Positions 25,147 through 33,489 of a stretch of DNA of 64,000 nucleotides are shown here, one piece after another. Position 1 is the stretch's first letter, and the number at the start of each line of letters is the position of its first letter. The notes below the pieces were generated by a model. That model did no database searches, was not told the origin of the DNA, and was given only the letters and a program-made list of their open reading frames with translations. The position numbers and the translations under genes are program-made. This stretch comes from Oricola nitratireducens. GTDB lineage: Bacteria > Pseudomonadota > Alphaproteobacteria > Rhizobiales > Rhizobiaceae. The DNA lies in contig NZ_JACZCS010000002.1 in the NCBI RefSeq assembly GCF_014904745.1, positions 1 to 64,000 on the forward strand, given 5' to 3'.

Positions 25147-26251
25147 TCATCTGAAAGAAGCCGAACGGCTGATGACCGTGTGCAATTCCTGCCGCTATTG
25201 CGAAGGCTTGTGCGCGGTCTTCCCGGCGATGGAAATGCGGCGCAGTTTCGCGGACGGCGATCTCAGCTACCTCGCCAATCTCTGTCACAATTGCGGCGCC
25301 TGCCATGTCGATTGCCAGTTTGCGCCGCCGCACGAGTTCGACGTCAACGTGCCGAAGACGCTGGCGCAGGTGCGCGCCGACTCCTATCGCGCCTATGCTT
25401 GGCCGAAGGCGTTTCAGCCGCTGTTTGATCGCAACGGTCTGGCGATCTCGATCATCGCCTCGCTCAGCATCGCCGGCTTCATTCTGGGTTTTGTGGTGTG
25501 GCACGATCCGCTGGTGCTGACGTCAGGCAGCGGGCAATTCTACCGGTTGATGCCGCACACTGTCATGGCCGGCCTGTTCGGCGCGGTCGCGCTCTATGCC
25601 TTGCTGGCGCTCGCCATGGGATTTCGGAACTTCTGGACCGCAATCGGCGCGAACAGTGTATCGGCCGGGTCCGGCACAACGCTATGGCAGGCGACCAAGG
25701 ACGCGGCAGGACTACGCTACCTCGATGGCGGCGGGGTCGGATGCTACAACGAGGACGAAAAGCCGACCGACAACCGCCGCCTCTATCACCATCTGACCTT
25801 TTACGGTTTCCTGCTGTGCTTCGCCGCGACGACGACGGGCACGGTCTATCATTACGTACTCGACTGGCCTGCCCCCTATGGCTGGACCGATCTCCCCAAA
25901 TTGTTCGGAATTCCCGGCGGGATCGGATTGGTGGTCGGACCCCTCGGGCTTTTACGGGCGAAACTGAAGCGCGAACCGGAGATGGTCGACCGGGCGAAAT
26001 TCGGCATGGATACCGCCTTCCTCGCCATGATGTTCATGACCGGCCTGACAGGCCTGGCGCTGATGGTTCTGCGGGAAACGCCGGCCATGGGCATCATGCT
26101 GGCGATTCACCTGGGCGTCGTCTTCGCGCTCTTCCTGACCATGCCCTACGGAAAATTCGTGCATGGTTTCTACCGCTTCGGAGCGCTGGCGCTCTATGCG
26201 GCGGAACGGAAAGCCGAACGGTCGGCGAAACCGGGCATTCCCGCTTCGTAG
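25133..26251 (+). CDS. tcuB: Iron-sulfur/heme membrane protein reoxidising the flavoprotein (TcuB/CitB-like)
   Basis: Passes electrons from the TcuA-type flavoprotein to the quinone pool; 372 aa. The N-terminal half has two ferredoxin-like cysteine clusters, CNSCRYCEGLC and CHNCGACHVDC. The rest has about six membrane segments with histidines suited to heme binding (HHLTFYGFLLC, HLGVVFALF). ATG 25133 lies inside the end of the flavoprotein gene. The order and overlap match the tcuAB pair of known tricarballylate users. The gene ends 16 bases before a convergent gene, and the short gap contains a weak inverted repeat (TCCGGAACCGG) that may help stop transcription. Confidence 0.85.
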   Translation: MHATDHLKEAERLMTVCNSCRYCEGLCAVFPAMEMRRSFADGDLSYLANLCHNCGACHVDCQFAPPHEFDVNVPKTLAQVRADSYRAYAWPKAFQPLFDRNGLAISIIASLSIAGFILGFVVWHDPLVLTSGSGQFYRLMPHTVMAGLFGAVALYALLALAMGFRNFWTAIGANSVSAGSGTTLWQATKDAAGLRYLDGGGVGCYNEDEKPTDNRRLYHHLTFYGFLLCFAATTTGTVYHYVLDWPAPYGWTDLPKLFGIPGGIGLVVGPLGLLRAKLKREPEMVDRAKFGMDTAFLAMMFMTGLTGLALMVLRETPAMGIMLAIHLGVVFALFLTMPYGKFVHGFYRFGALALYAAERKAERSAKPGIPAS

Positions 26252-26267
26252 AATCCGGAACCGGTTG

Positions 26268-28370
26268 TCAACTCCGGCGGACCAGCGCGTCCAGCATGAT
26301 GACACCTTGGCCTTCGGCGCCGATCAGGATCGGATTAACTTCCGCCTCCGCCACAAGGTCGGACAGCGCGAGACAGGATATGTCGGCGATCGCACGCGCC
26401 AGCGCCGCGAGATCACCGCGTTGCCGTCCCCGGAACCCCCGGAACAGTTCCAGTCCCTTGATCTCAGCGAGCATCTCGCGAGCTTCGTCGACCGAAACCG
26501 GAGCCACGCGAACGGCGGCGTCGCGATAGATCTCGGTCATCACGCCGCCCATTGCGACCGTGATCACGGCGCCCACCAGCGGGTCATGCGTCAAGCCAAC
26601 AAGCATTTCCCCCAGTCCCTTGCGCATCTCCTGTACGAGAATGCCCGTCAACCGGTATCCCGGCTCGTAGTTTTCCGCCGAACGACGCATGTCGGCGATC
26701 CTGGATACGAGTTCAGCACGATCGCGGACATTCAGGCAGATCGCCCCGGCATCCGTCTTGTGCGGCAAGTCCGGGGAAACCAGCTTGACGACAACGGGAA
26801 ACGCAACAGGCAACTCCGCCGGAATGTCTTCGTCCGGGGAGATCACGATCTGGTCTGGACGTTTGATCCCGAGTGCCTCGAAGAGAGCGCCGGATTGCAC
26901 TTCGTCCATTGTACCCGGGGCCGCATTTTTCAGCATGTCGATGACTGTGTCGGGAAGGAACCGAACCGATGTCTCGAACTCCCGAACCGGCGTCACGTAG
27001 AGCGACAGGGACTCGGCGCAACTTTCGACGTTATGAAATGCGGGCACGCCGCCGGCTTCGAGCATTGCCATGCTCTCGGGCGCTTCCGGCAGGGCGAAAG
27101 CCATGATCGGAGCGCGATCGGCCAGGTTTTCGGCGACTACGTCAACAATCGGGCGGACCGCCTTTTCCGGATCGAATTGCGCCGAAGACCCGATCACAAC
27201 GAGCAGCAATCCTGTCGCGGGATCGTCTGCCAGCGTCGAGACGACTTCTTTCATCGTCTCGTATTTTGTCCCCGCGAGTGTCACGTCGACCAGTTTTCCG
27301 TGCCCCAGGGCGATACCTTGCGCTTCGAGTTTCGTCCGCGATGCCGGAGAGCAACCCGCAATCTCGACACCGTGAAAACTGATTTGGTCGACGACCATCG
27401 CGCCGCCGCCGCCGGTCGTTGAAACCACCGTTACGGTGCGCGGACGGCCGGGCCTGGAATGCCGGCGTGACAATATCCGTGGCGCATCGAGCAGCGTCTC
27501 GAAGTGATCGACCTGCCGTATTCCGATTTGTCGGAGGAAGGCGGACACTGCCTCGCGGGACCCGGTGAGAGCGCCGGTATGTGTCACCGAAAGCGCCTGC
27601 CCTTCGTCGGACCGGCCGATCATGTAGGCCGTCACGGGCTTGCCGGCGATGGCGGCGGAACGGGCAAAGCGGGCCAATGCGAGCGGCTCGCGGATCGTTT
27701 CGAGAAACAGCGCAAAACTGTCCGTATGCGGATCATCGAGGAGCAGATTCCCGATGACGCCTATGTTCGTGCCTGCCTCATTGCCGACGGAAACGAGTGT
27801 GGAGAAGTCGATCCCTCGCGCTTGTCCGCGAGAAAAGAGCGTTCCGATCACGCTACCGCTTTGCGACAGGACAGCCGTTCGCCCCGCGCCTAATCTTTCG
27901 GAGCGGAACGCTGCGTTCGTCGTGCAGGCAAAACCGGAATGCGTCGCGACAACGCCAGTGGAATTGGGACCGATCAGCAGGATGTCGGCATCGCGCGCGA
28001 TCTTCGTCAGCCGTACCTGCCGCTCGCGGCCGGCCGCCCCGGCCTCGGCGAAACCGTCGGCCAACACCGATACGACCTTGACGCCCGCCGCCGCGCAATC
28101 CTCCAGCGCGGCGATCGCAGCATCGGCATCGAGAAGGATATAGGCGTGCTCGACGCGGTCAGGGATTTGCGACACGCTCGGATAGGCGCGCAATCCCATC
28201 ACGTCGTCGCGCGCCGGATTAACCGGGTAGATCTGTCCGGAGAACCCGTGCTGGCGCAGGAACTGCAAGGGCCGCGCGGTCAGTTTTGCAGGTGACGAGG
28301 ATGCGCCGATCAGCGCGACATTCCGGGGTGCGACAAGCGCATCGAGCAGCATTGTTTCGGATTTCCCCAT
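26268..28370 (-). CDS. ADP-forming acyl-CoA synthetase (fused CoA-ligase alpha and beta domains)
   Basis: Acyl-CoA synthetase (NDP-forming) of about 700 aa, converting a carboxylic acid to its CoA ester with ATP giving ADP and phosphate through a phosphohistidine. Domain order is N-terminal CoA-binding Rossmann domain (NVALIGASSSPAKL), ligase domain with the phosphohistidine region THTGALTGS, then a C-terminal ATP-grasp domain (FPVVVKLVSPDLPHKTDAGA; late GGVMTEIYRDAAVRVAPVS). The start is ATG 28370, whose first base is shared with the stop of the acyl-CoA dehydrogenase upstream. Pairing with that dehydrogenase suggests activation followed by alpha,beta-desaturation of one acid. Some relatives act on pimelate, feruloyl or short-chain acids; the substrate here is unknown. 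Confidence 0.88.
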   Translation of the reverse strand: MGKSETMLLDALVAPRNVALIGASSSPAKLTARPLQFLRQHGFSGQIYPVNPARDDVMGLRAYPSVSQIPDRVEHAYILLDADAAIAALEDCAAAGVKVVSVLADGFAEAGAAGRERQVRLTKIARDADILLIGPNSTGVVATHSGFACTTNAAFRSERLGAGRTAVLSQSGSVIGTLFSRGQARGIDFSTLVSVGNEAGTNIGVIGNLLLDDPHTDSFALFLETIREPLALARFARSAAIAGKPVTAYMIGRSDEGQALSVTHTGALTGSREAVSAFLRQIGIRQVDHFETLLDAPRILSRRHSRPGRPRTVTVVSTTGGGGAMVVDQISFHGVEIAGCSPASRTKLEAQGIALGHGKLVDVTLAGTKYETMKEVVSTLADDPATGLLLVVIGSSAQFDPEKAVRPIVDVVAENLADRAPIMAFALPEAPESMAMLEAGGVPAFHNVESCAESLSLYVTPVREFETSVRFLPDTVIDMLKNAAPGTMDEVQSGALFEALGIKRPDQIVISPDEDIPAELPVAFPVVVKLVSPDLPHKTDAGAICLNVRDRAELVSRIADMRRSAENYEPGYRLTGILVQEMRKGLGEMLVGLTHDPLVGAVITVAMGGVMTEIYRDAAVRVAPVSVDEAREMLAEIKGLELFRGFRGRQRGDLAALARAIADISCLALSDLVAEAEVNPILIGAEGQGVIMLDALVRRS

Positions 28371-29533
28371 TACCGCACCGTAGGGGCAGGAGCTGCTTGA
28401 GGAAATCGCCGCTCGAAAATACCTTCGGCGATCCGATTCTTGAGAATCTCGATCGACCCGCCCGCAATCATCCAGCCGCGGGTCCGGCGCAAGCAATACT
28501 GGACCGTGCTTTCTTCGGAAAAGCCCAGACCGCCCATGATCTGCAAAGCTTCATTGGCGGCAAAGTACCCGGCTTCGTTGCAGGCGAGTTTGGCCATGGC
28601 AGTGTCCTGGGCAGACGGCAACCCGTCACCGGCATTGACTGCCGCGCGCATCAGCAGGAGCTGGGCGCTTTCCAAGCGTACCGCCATTTCGGCAAATTTC
28701 CATTGCAGGCCCTGAAATTCGCAGAGCGGGCGGCCAAATTGTTTCCGGGTGAGGGCGTGTTCGCGCGCCACGTTAAAGGCATGGCGCCCCACCGCGACAG
28801 CGCGCGCCGAATTTCCCAGGCGCTCGATATTGAAGCCCGCGATCTGTCGCTTGAAACCGCCCGGACCTAAAAGGACATTGTCCCGGTGAATGCGGCAATT
28901 GTCGAAGAAAAGCGGCGACCATTCCTCGCCATTCATGAAGCGGGAGGATTTTCCGATCGTGAAGCCGGGCGTTTCCTTCTCGATCAGGATGGACCCGATG
29001 CCGTCCAGTCCCGGTCCGTAGCGGACATAGACGAGAAAAACGCTGGCTTCGCTGCTGTGCGTTCCGAAGATTTTCGCGCCATTAATGACGAAATGATCCC
29101 CGTCTTCGACTGCGCTGGTCGCCAGTTCCGTTACCGCCGATCCGGCGTCCGGTTCCGTCATTCCGAGCGAAATCACGCTCTTGCCTGAGAGCAGATCCGG
29201 AAGGTACCGGGCCTTTTGCTGTTCACTGGCGAATTCGGAGAAGGTCCGAATGGGGCCGAAATTGCCGGCTTGCACGACATCGCCGCTGCGCGGGCATTGT
29301 TCGGCGACCGCCTGTATCGCGATAATCGCATCGACCAATGTTCCGCCTACACCGCCATCCTTTTCCGGAATGGTGATACCCAGAAGGCCGTATTTCGCGC
29401 ATTTTTGAGCGACATCCCACGGATATTGGCGGGCATTTGCCCGCTCGGCTGTTCCGTTGGCCAATTCATTGCGCGCGAACTTGCTTACCGTGTCAAAAAA
29501 AAGCTGCTGCTCTTCGGTGAGATTGAAGTCCAT
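28370..29533 (-). CDS. Acyl-CoA dehydrogenase
   Basis: FAD-dependent acyl-CoA dehydrogenase, 387 aa, of standard length with a three-domain fold. Seen here are MDFNLTEEQQLFFDTVSKF at the start, GMTEPDAGSAVTELATSAV in the FAD-binding part, RNYSR-like RLGNSARAVAVGRHAFNVA, QFGRPLCEFQGLQWKFAEM, and QIMGGLGFSEESTVQYCLRR with the late FAD-binding glycine motif. It is first gene of a two-gene operon with the ADP-forming CoA synthetase. A LysR gene points away from the same control region, where CCTGATC and GATCAGG (29571-29577, 29602-29608) form an inverted repeat. The chain-length preference is not evident. Confidence 0.88.
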   Translation of the reverse strand: MDFNLTEEQQLFFDTVSKFARNELANGTAERANARQYPWDVAQKCAKYGLLGITIPEKDGGVGGTLVDAIIAIQAVAEQCPRSGDVVQAGNFGPIRTFSEFASEQQKARYLPDLLSGKSVISLGMTEPDAGSAVTELATSAVEDGDHFVINGAKIFGTHSSEASVFLVYVRYGPGLDGIGSILIEKETPGFTIGKSSRFMNGEEWSPLFFDNCRIHRDNVLLGPGGFKRQIAGFNIERLGNSARAVAVGRHAFNVAREHALTRKQFGRPLCEFQGLQWKFAEMAVRLESAQLLLMRAAVNAGDGLPSAQDTAMAKLACNEAGYFAANEALQIMGGLGFSEESTVQYCLRRTRGWMIAGGSIEILKNRIAEGIFERRFPQAAPAPTVR

Positions 29534-29626
29534 GATTTGCCTGCTTGCTGATCCGCAGAGCGCAAATTAGCCTGATCCGTATGTTATTAAACTGGACCTG
29601 TGATCAGGTTTGCCTAAGATATTGTT

Positions 29627-30535
29627 ATGCAAAAGCGACACCGCAGTCTGCCACTGAACCAACTCCGGACCTTCTCGATTGCTGCAAGACACAGCACCCT
29701 TACTGCGGCGGCGCGGTATATGGGCGTTAGCCAAGTCGCCGTCAGCCGCCAGATCAGCGCTCTGGAGGACTATCTGGGCGTCAAACTGTTCGAACGCGGC
29801 CCGCGCTCGGTCAGGCTGACGGATGCCGGACGGCTGTTCGGGCACGAGGTCGCCGAAGCGTTCGACAAGCTGGATGACGCAACCCACCGCTTCCTTTCCG
29901 ACGAGAGTTCCAACGCAATCAATGTGCGCATATACCCGACGCTTGCCCGCCACTGGCTGTTACCGCGTCTTTCCGGATTTCTGCAACGCCATCCGGATTA
30001 CCGGATCCATCTCGATACAGTGGTCAAGCCGCTGGATTTCCGAAACACCGAACTCGACGTTGCCGTTCAGCTTGGCCACGGCGACTGGAGCAACGCCAAA
30101 TCGCGGAAACTGTTTGAAGAGGTTATCGATGTCGTTTGCAGCCCGGCCTATGCGCAGCGAATGGAGGACGCCGTCCGCCAAAAAAGCCTCGCAGATGCCG
30201 ATCTGCTTTACGCCAAGTACCGGCGTCGAGAATGGGAAGTGTGGGCCGAGCACGCCGGTGCCGAGATCGATCGGAACAGAGGGCTTGAATTCGATTCCTC
30301 GCTGCTTGCCTACAACGCCGCGGAATTGGGATATGGCCTTGCGATCGGCCAGATCGATCTTCTGGAGAGCGAACTCGCAGATGGAAGGCTGGTCCGTCCC
30401 TTCGATAATCAAGTGAGGACCGGTGCTGCGTTTTACGTGGTTTGGCCGACCATGAAGTCGGCTTCTATCCAGGTTCGTCACTTTATAGATTGGCTGCTGG
30501 AAATATCCGGGGAAAAAGCGGAGTTCTACAGATGA
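29627..30535 (+). CDS. LysR-family regulator (GcvA-like)
   Basis: LysR-type transcription factor, 302 aa. The winged helix is at the N-terminus (LRTFSIAARHSTLTAAARY then VSQVAVSRQISALEDYLG), and a periplasmic-binding-like effector domain follows, with LPRLSGFLQRHPDYRIHL and VAVQLGHGDW typical of the GcvA subgroup. ATG 29627 is 93 bases from the divergent acyl-CoA dehydrogenase gene, the classic arrangement for a LysR controlling its neighbour. The predicted target is therefore the dehydrogenase/CoA-synthetase operon. It ends 226 bases before an IclR gene on the same strand. Confidence 0.87.
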   Translation: MQKRHRSLPLNQLRTFSIAARHSTLTAAARYMGVSQVAVSRQISALEDYLGVKLFERGPRSVRLTDAGRLFGHEVAEAFDKLDDATHRFLSDESSNAINVRIYPTLARHWLLPRLSGFLQRHPDYRIHLDTVVKPLDFRNTELDVAVQLGHGDWSNAKSRKLFEEVIDVVCSPAYAQRMEDAVRQKSLADADLLYAKYRRREWEVWAEHAGAEIDRNRGLEFDSSLLAYNAAELGYGLAIGQIDLLESELADGRLVRPFDNQVRTGAAFYVVWPTMKSASIQVRHFIDWLLEISGEKAEFYR

Positions 30536-30761
30536 AACAAGGCTAACTCAGACCGGAGCTGGCCTAACGTGCAAACTGGCGGGTGTTGATCGCAACATTT
30601 GCGAAACTGCCGTAGTGACGGGGCCGGGGAGGTCTTGAAACAGCTCTTGCCTTTTCGCGCCGGGCGATGGAAATCGGTCATTCGGCGGGTTATGAAAGAA
30701 GCATGACTGCGGACGCGGCCGGCATACGCAAGTTGTTGAGGAGATGAGGGGACTCGAGTGC

Positions 30762-31502
30762 ATGACAACCAGTAAGAGCTCGAAGACGGAACCCGCGAGA
30801 GTCGCAACGCTCGAAAGGGCGCTTTCCATATTGTCGGTTTTTGAATCGAGTGACACTCCGGTGACCCTTGCCGAAATCTCCAAGGCGACGGGGCTGTACA
30901 AGAGCACGATCCTGCGGCTCCTCGCATCGTTTGAAGATCACGGATATCTACGTCGAAGCGACGATGGCTCGACCTATTCGCTCGGTCCCACCGCATTTCG
31001 TCTCGGCATGAAGTACAAGCAGGCCTTCGAACTGGACGAGGCGATCGAAAGTGCGCTTGAGGAGCTTGTCCAGAAAGGCACCGAAAGCGCGTCGTTCCAC
31101 GTCCTCGATCGTGATTATCGCCTGTGCATACTGCGTGTCGATTCAAACCACCCGACGCTGGATCGGGTGCGGGCGGGGGATCGGCTTCCCCTCGACAAGG
31201 GCGCGGCCGGCAAAGTGCTGCTCGCTTTCTCGGGCGTTGGCGACGCGGATCTGCAACCCGTGCGGCAAGATGGTATCGCCGTTTCCTACGGCGAAGTAGA
31301 TCCGTCCTGCGCGGCAATTTCCGTACCGGTATTCGGGTTGAATAATGAACTTATCGGCGCGTTGTCGGTGTCCGGACCCAAGGAGCGGTTTACCGACGAT
31401 ACTGTTGCCTCGATGAGCGCGCTTCTCTTCGAGGCGTCACGCAAACTTTCCAGCCTGGCCGTGGCCGAACGGCGCATGCAGCGGATACCGTCGCACGCCT
31501 GA
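30762..31502 (+). CDS. IclR-family regulator
   Basis: Regulator of 246 aa with an N-terminal winged helix (LERALSILSVFE, then TLAEISKATGLYKSTILRLL) and a C-terminal GAF-like effector domain (LGPTAFRLGMKY, LDKGAAGKVLLAFSG, ISVPVFGLNNELIGALSVSG). The start is taken as ATG 30762 with GAGGGG upstream; an in-frame ATG at 30744 sits too close to its GAGGAG and would add six residues. It is convergent with the TRAP operon across a strong bidirectional terminator. IclR proteins commonly control aromatic or short organic acid use. Its target is not evident, but the neighbouring TRAP or dehydrogenase genes are likely. Confidence 0.87.
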   Translation: MTTSKSSKTEPARVATLERALSILSVFESSDTPVTLAEISKATGLYKSTILRLLASFEDHGYLRRSDDGSTYSLGPTAFRLGMKYKQAFELDEAIESALEELVQKGTESASFHVLDRDYRLCILRVDSNHPTLDRVRAGDRLPLDKGAAGKVLLAFSGVGDADLQPVRQDGIAVSYGEVDPSCAAISVPVFGLNNELIGALSVSGPKERFTDDTVASMSALLFEASRKLSSLAVAERRMQRIPSHA

Positions 31503-31545
31503 TCGTTTCGGTTTGGATTCGGTGGCCAGGGCTGCCGGGATGATG

Positions 31546-31572
31546 GAAGCTCCGACCATTGGTCGGAGCTTC
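31546..31572. terminator. Bidirectional intrinsic terminator between the IclR and DctM genes
   Basis: GAAGCTCCGACC and GGTCGGAGCTTC form a perfect 12-base stem (31546-31557, 31561-31572) with a 3-base loop, followed by TTTCGTCT on the plus strand. It lies between the convergent stops and serves both. Confidence 0.85.
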
Positions 31573-31588
31573 TTTCGTCTGATCCGCG

Positions 31589-32914
31589 TTACTTGACCAG
31601 GGCCGGGAGAAAGGTCGAGATCGACGGGAACGCGATAAGAATTGCGAGCATCACGATATCCGCCATGACGAACCAGACGACTTGCCGGACAATCTTTTCA
31701 AGCGGCGTGTCCGGCATGGTCGCCTTGATGACGAACAGGTTCATTCCCACGGGAGGCGTGATCAGCCCCAATTCGAGCAGCTTCACCACGATGATGCCCA
31801 TCCAGATCAGATCGACATGCATGTTGAGCAAGATCGGATAGAGCAGGGGCAGGGTGAGGAGCATGATCCCGATCGGGTCGATGAACATTCCGAGGATCAG
31901 ATACAGGATCGATATCCCGATGATGAACAGGACCGGGTCGCCCGCGACGTCGATGATGTAGGACGCCATGAAATCGGACACACCCGACAGGGCGAGGAAG
32001 CGCGTGAAGAGAACGGCGCCAATTCCGATAAGAAAGATGGATGCGGTCGTCTGCAGTGTCGCGATCACCGCGTTTCCGAAGGCGGCGAAATCAAATTTCT
32101 TTCCCGACGCGGCGATGATAAGCGCGATGAAGGCGCCGACGGATCCCGCTTCGGAAGCCGAGAACAGGCCGGCAAAAAGGCCGCCCATGATCGAGACGAA
32201 CAGGACGATGATCGGCCAAACATCGAGAAGGGAGCCGAGCACGGAGGTTGGCGCGCCGTCTTCGACGACCGCGTCGTCGTCGGTCCGATCGCGTGCAGTG
32301 ACAAGGCCGGGGTTCATCTTGATCCGGAAACGGATCGTCAGCGCGTACATGATCGCGGACAGGATTCCCGGAATGATGCCGGCGATGAAAAGCTTGCCGA
32401 TCGAGGTCTCCGTGAAAATTCCGTAGATGATCATGATGATGCTGGGCGGGATCATCGTTCCCAGAGTACCCCCGGCGGCGACGATCGCGCCGGCAAAGCC
32501 GGCATTGTAGCCGTTCTTCGTCATTTCCGGGATTGCGATCCTCCCCATGGCCGCTGCGGTCGCGAGGCTCGATCCGCTGACGGCGGAGAATGCGGCGGCG
32601 CCGCCGATCGTCGCCACGCCGAGGCCGCCGTTGAAGCGCCGGAACGCTCGGTCGACCGCGCGAAACAGCCTGTCCGTTATGCCGGCGTAGTAGCAGATAT
32701 ATCCCATGAAAACGAACATCGGGATCGAGCTCAAAGCCCAACTGGCCGTGAATTCGTACGGCCCGCTCGTTAGAATGCCGAGCGCCGTGCGTTCTCCGTA
32801 CATGAGTGAGATTCCGCCAAGCGATACGACGCCCATCGCGATGGCGATGGGAAGACGCAACACCAGCAGCAGGATGAGAACTACCAGGCCGCCAAAACCG
32901 ATGTCCAGATTCAT
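31589..32914 (-). CDS. dctM: TRAP transporter large membrane subunit (DctM)
   Basis: Forms the sodium- or proton-driven channel of a TRAP organic-acid importer, 441 aa with about 12 hydrophobic segments. Family motifs include VSGSSLATAAAMGRIAIPEM, GGTLGTMIPPSIIMIIYGI and IDPIGIMLLTLPLLYPI. The start is ATG 32914 (MNLDIGFGG), overlapping the DctQ stop by ATGA; longer frames are not supported. No binding protein is encoded next to it. The nearest DctP-type gene in the window is at 49837, some 17 kb away. It forms the end of an operon headed by the 3-hydroxyisobutyrate dehydrogenase-family gene at 34422. Confidence 0.92.
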   Translation of the reverse strand: MNLDIGFGGLVVLILLLVLRLPIAIAMGVVSLGGISLMYGERTALGILTSGPYEFTASWALSSIPMFVFMGYICYYAGITDRLFRAVDRAFRRFNGGLGVATIGGAAAFSAVSGSSLATAAAMGRIAIPEMTKNGYNAGFAGAIVAAGGTLGTMIPPSIIMIIYGIFTETSIGKLFIAGIIPGILSAIMYALTIRFRIKMNPGLVTARDRTDDDAVVEDGAPTSVLGSLLDVWPIIVLFVSIMGGLFAGLFSASEAGSVGAFIALIIAASGKKFDFAAFGNAVIATLQTTASIFLIGIGAVLFTRFLALSGVSDFMASYIIDVAGDPVLFIIGISILYLILGMFIDPIGIMLLTLPLLYPILLNMHVDLIWMGIIVVKLLELGLITPPVGMNLFVIKATMPDTPLEKIVRQVVWFVMADIVMLAILIAFPSISTFLPALVK

Positions 32915-33441
32915 TCCGAGTACTCCCAGTCGCCTTCTTTCGTCGCGCCAGCGAAAATGTCGCGCGCGCAGGTGATGAAGCCGACCGTCTTCATGAAAAC
33001 GACGACAGTGAAGAAGATCGCGCCGAAAACGAAGATCACGCGCCCCGGCCAGATGATGATCGGGTATTCGCCGAACATGAACTCGCCGATCAGGAATTTC
33101 CGCCAGGCTTCCCGCGCCGCCAGCCATGTCAGCGTCGCCAGGAAACCGGACATGATCAGGCCGTTCATGATCAGATTGATGCGCTGCACCCAGCGCGGAA
33201 GCATCTGATGGACCATCTCGACCGCGACATGGCCGTTCTTCATCTCGACGAAGGCGAGGGGCAGGGCGACGACTGCGGGCATGTAATAATATGCGACGAT
33301 TTCCAGCGTTGCGGGGATCGGTATTGAGAAGGCGTATTTACCGACAGCGTCCAGCGAAACGTGCAAGGCCATGAGGACCAGTCCGATCCCGCCGACTATC
33401 AGGTAAAGTCTGTTGATCTTGGTAGTGAAGCCGACAACCAT
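32911..33441 (-). CDS. dctQ: TRAP transporter small membrane subunit (DctQ)
   Basis: Small four-helix membrane subunit of the TRAP importer, 176 aa. Hydrophobic segments start near LYLIVGGIGLVLMAL, IVAYYYMPAVVALPLA, LIMNGLIMSGFLATL and VIFVFGAIFFTVVVF. The conserved EMKNGHVAVEMV stretch lies between segments 2 and 3. It runs 48 bases behind the 3-hydroxyisobutyrate dehydrogenase-like gene and overlaps DctM by 4 bases, so all three are probably co-expressed. It is slightly longer than the minimal DctQ, with a cytosolic C-terminal tail ending in acidic residues. Confidence 0.88.
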   Translation of the reverse strand: MVVGFTTKINRLYLIVGGIGLVLMALHVSLDAVGKYAFSIPIPATLEIVAYYYMPAVVALPLAFVEMKNGHVAVEMVHQMLPRWVQRINLIMNGLIMSGFLATLTWLAAREAWRKFLIGEFMFGEYPIIIWPGRVIFVFGAIFFTVVVFMKTVGFITCARDIFAGATKEGDWEYSE

Positions 33442-33489
33442 TCCCGTTTCCTCCCATTGTCGTCGCGATACCGGTCGGTTTCCCCGCCG

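Noticed and set aside
26163-27422. 419-codon plus-strand open frame
   Set aside because: Opposite the ADP-forming CoA synthetase; rich in His, Arg and Asp, with no recognisable domain.
31682-32773. 363-codon plus-strand open frame rich in charged residues
   Set aside because: Opposite DctM, whose membrane segments are unmistakable; the charged product is the expected antisense of a hydrophobic gene.
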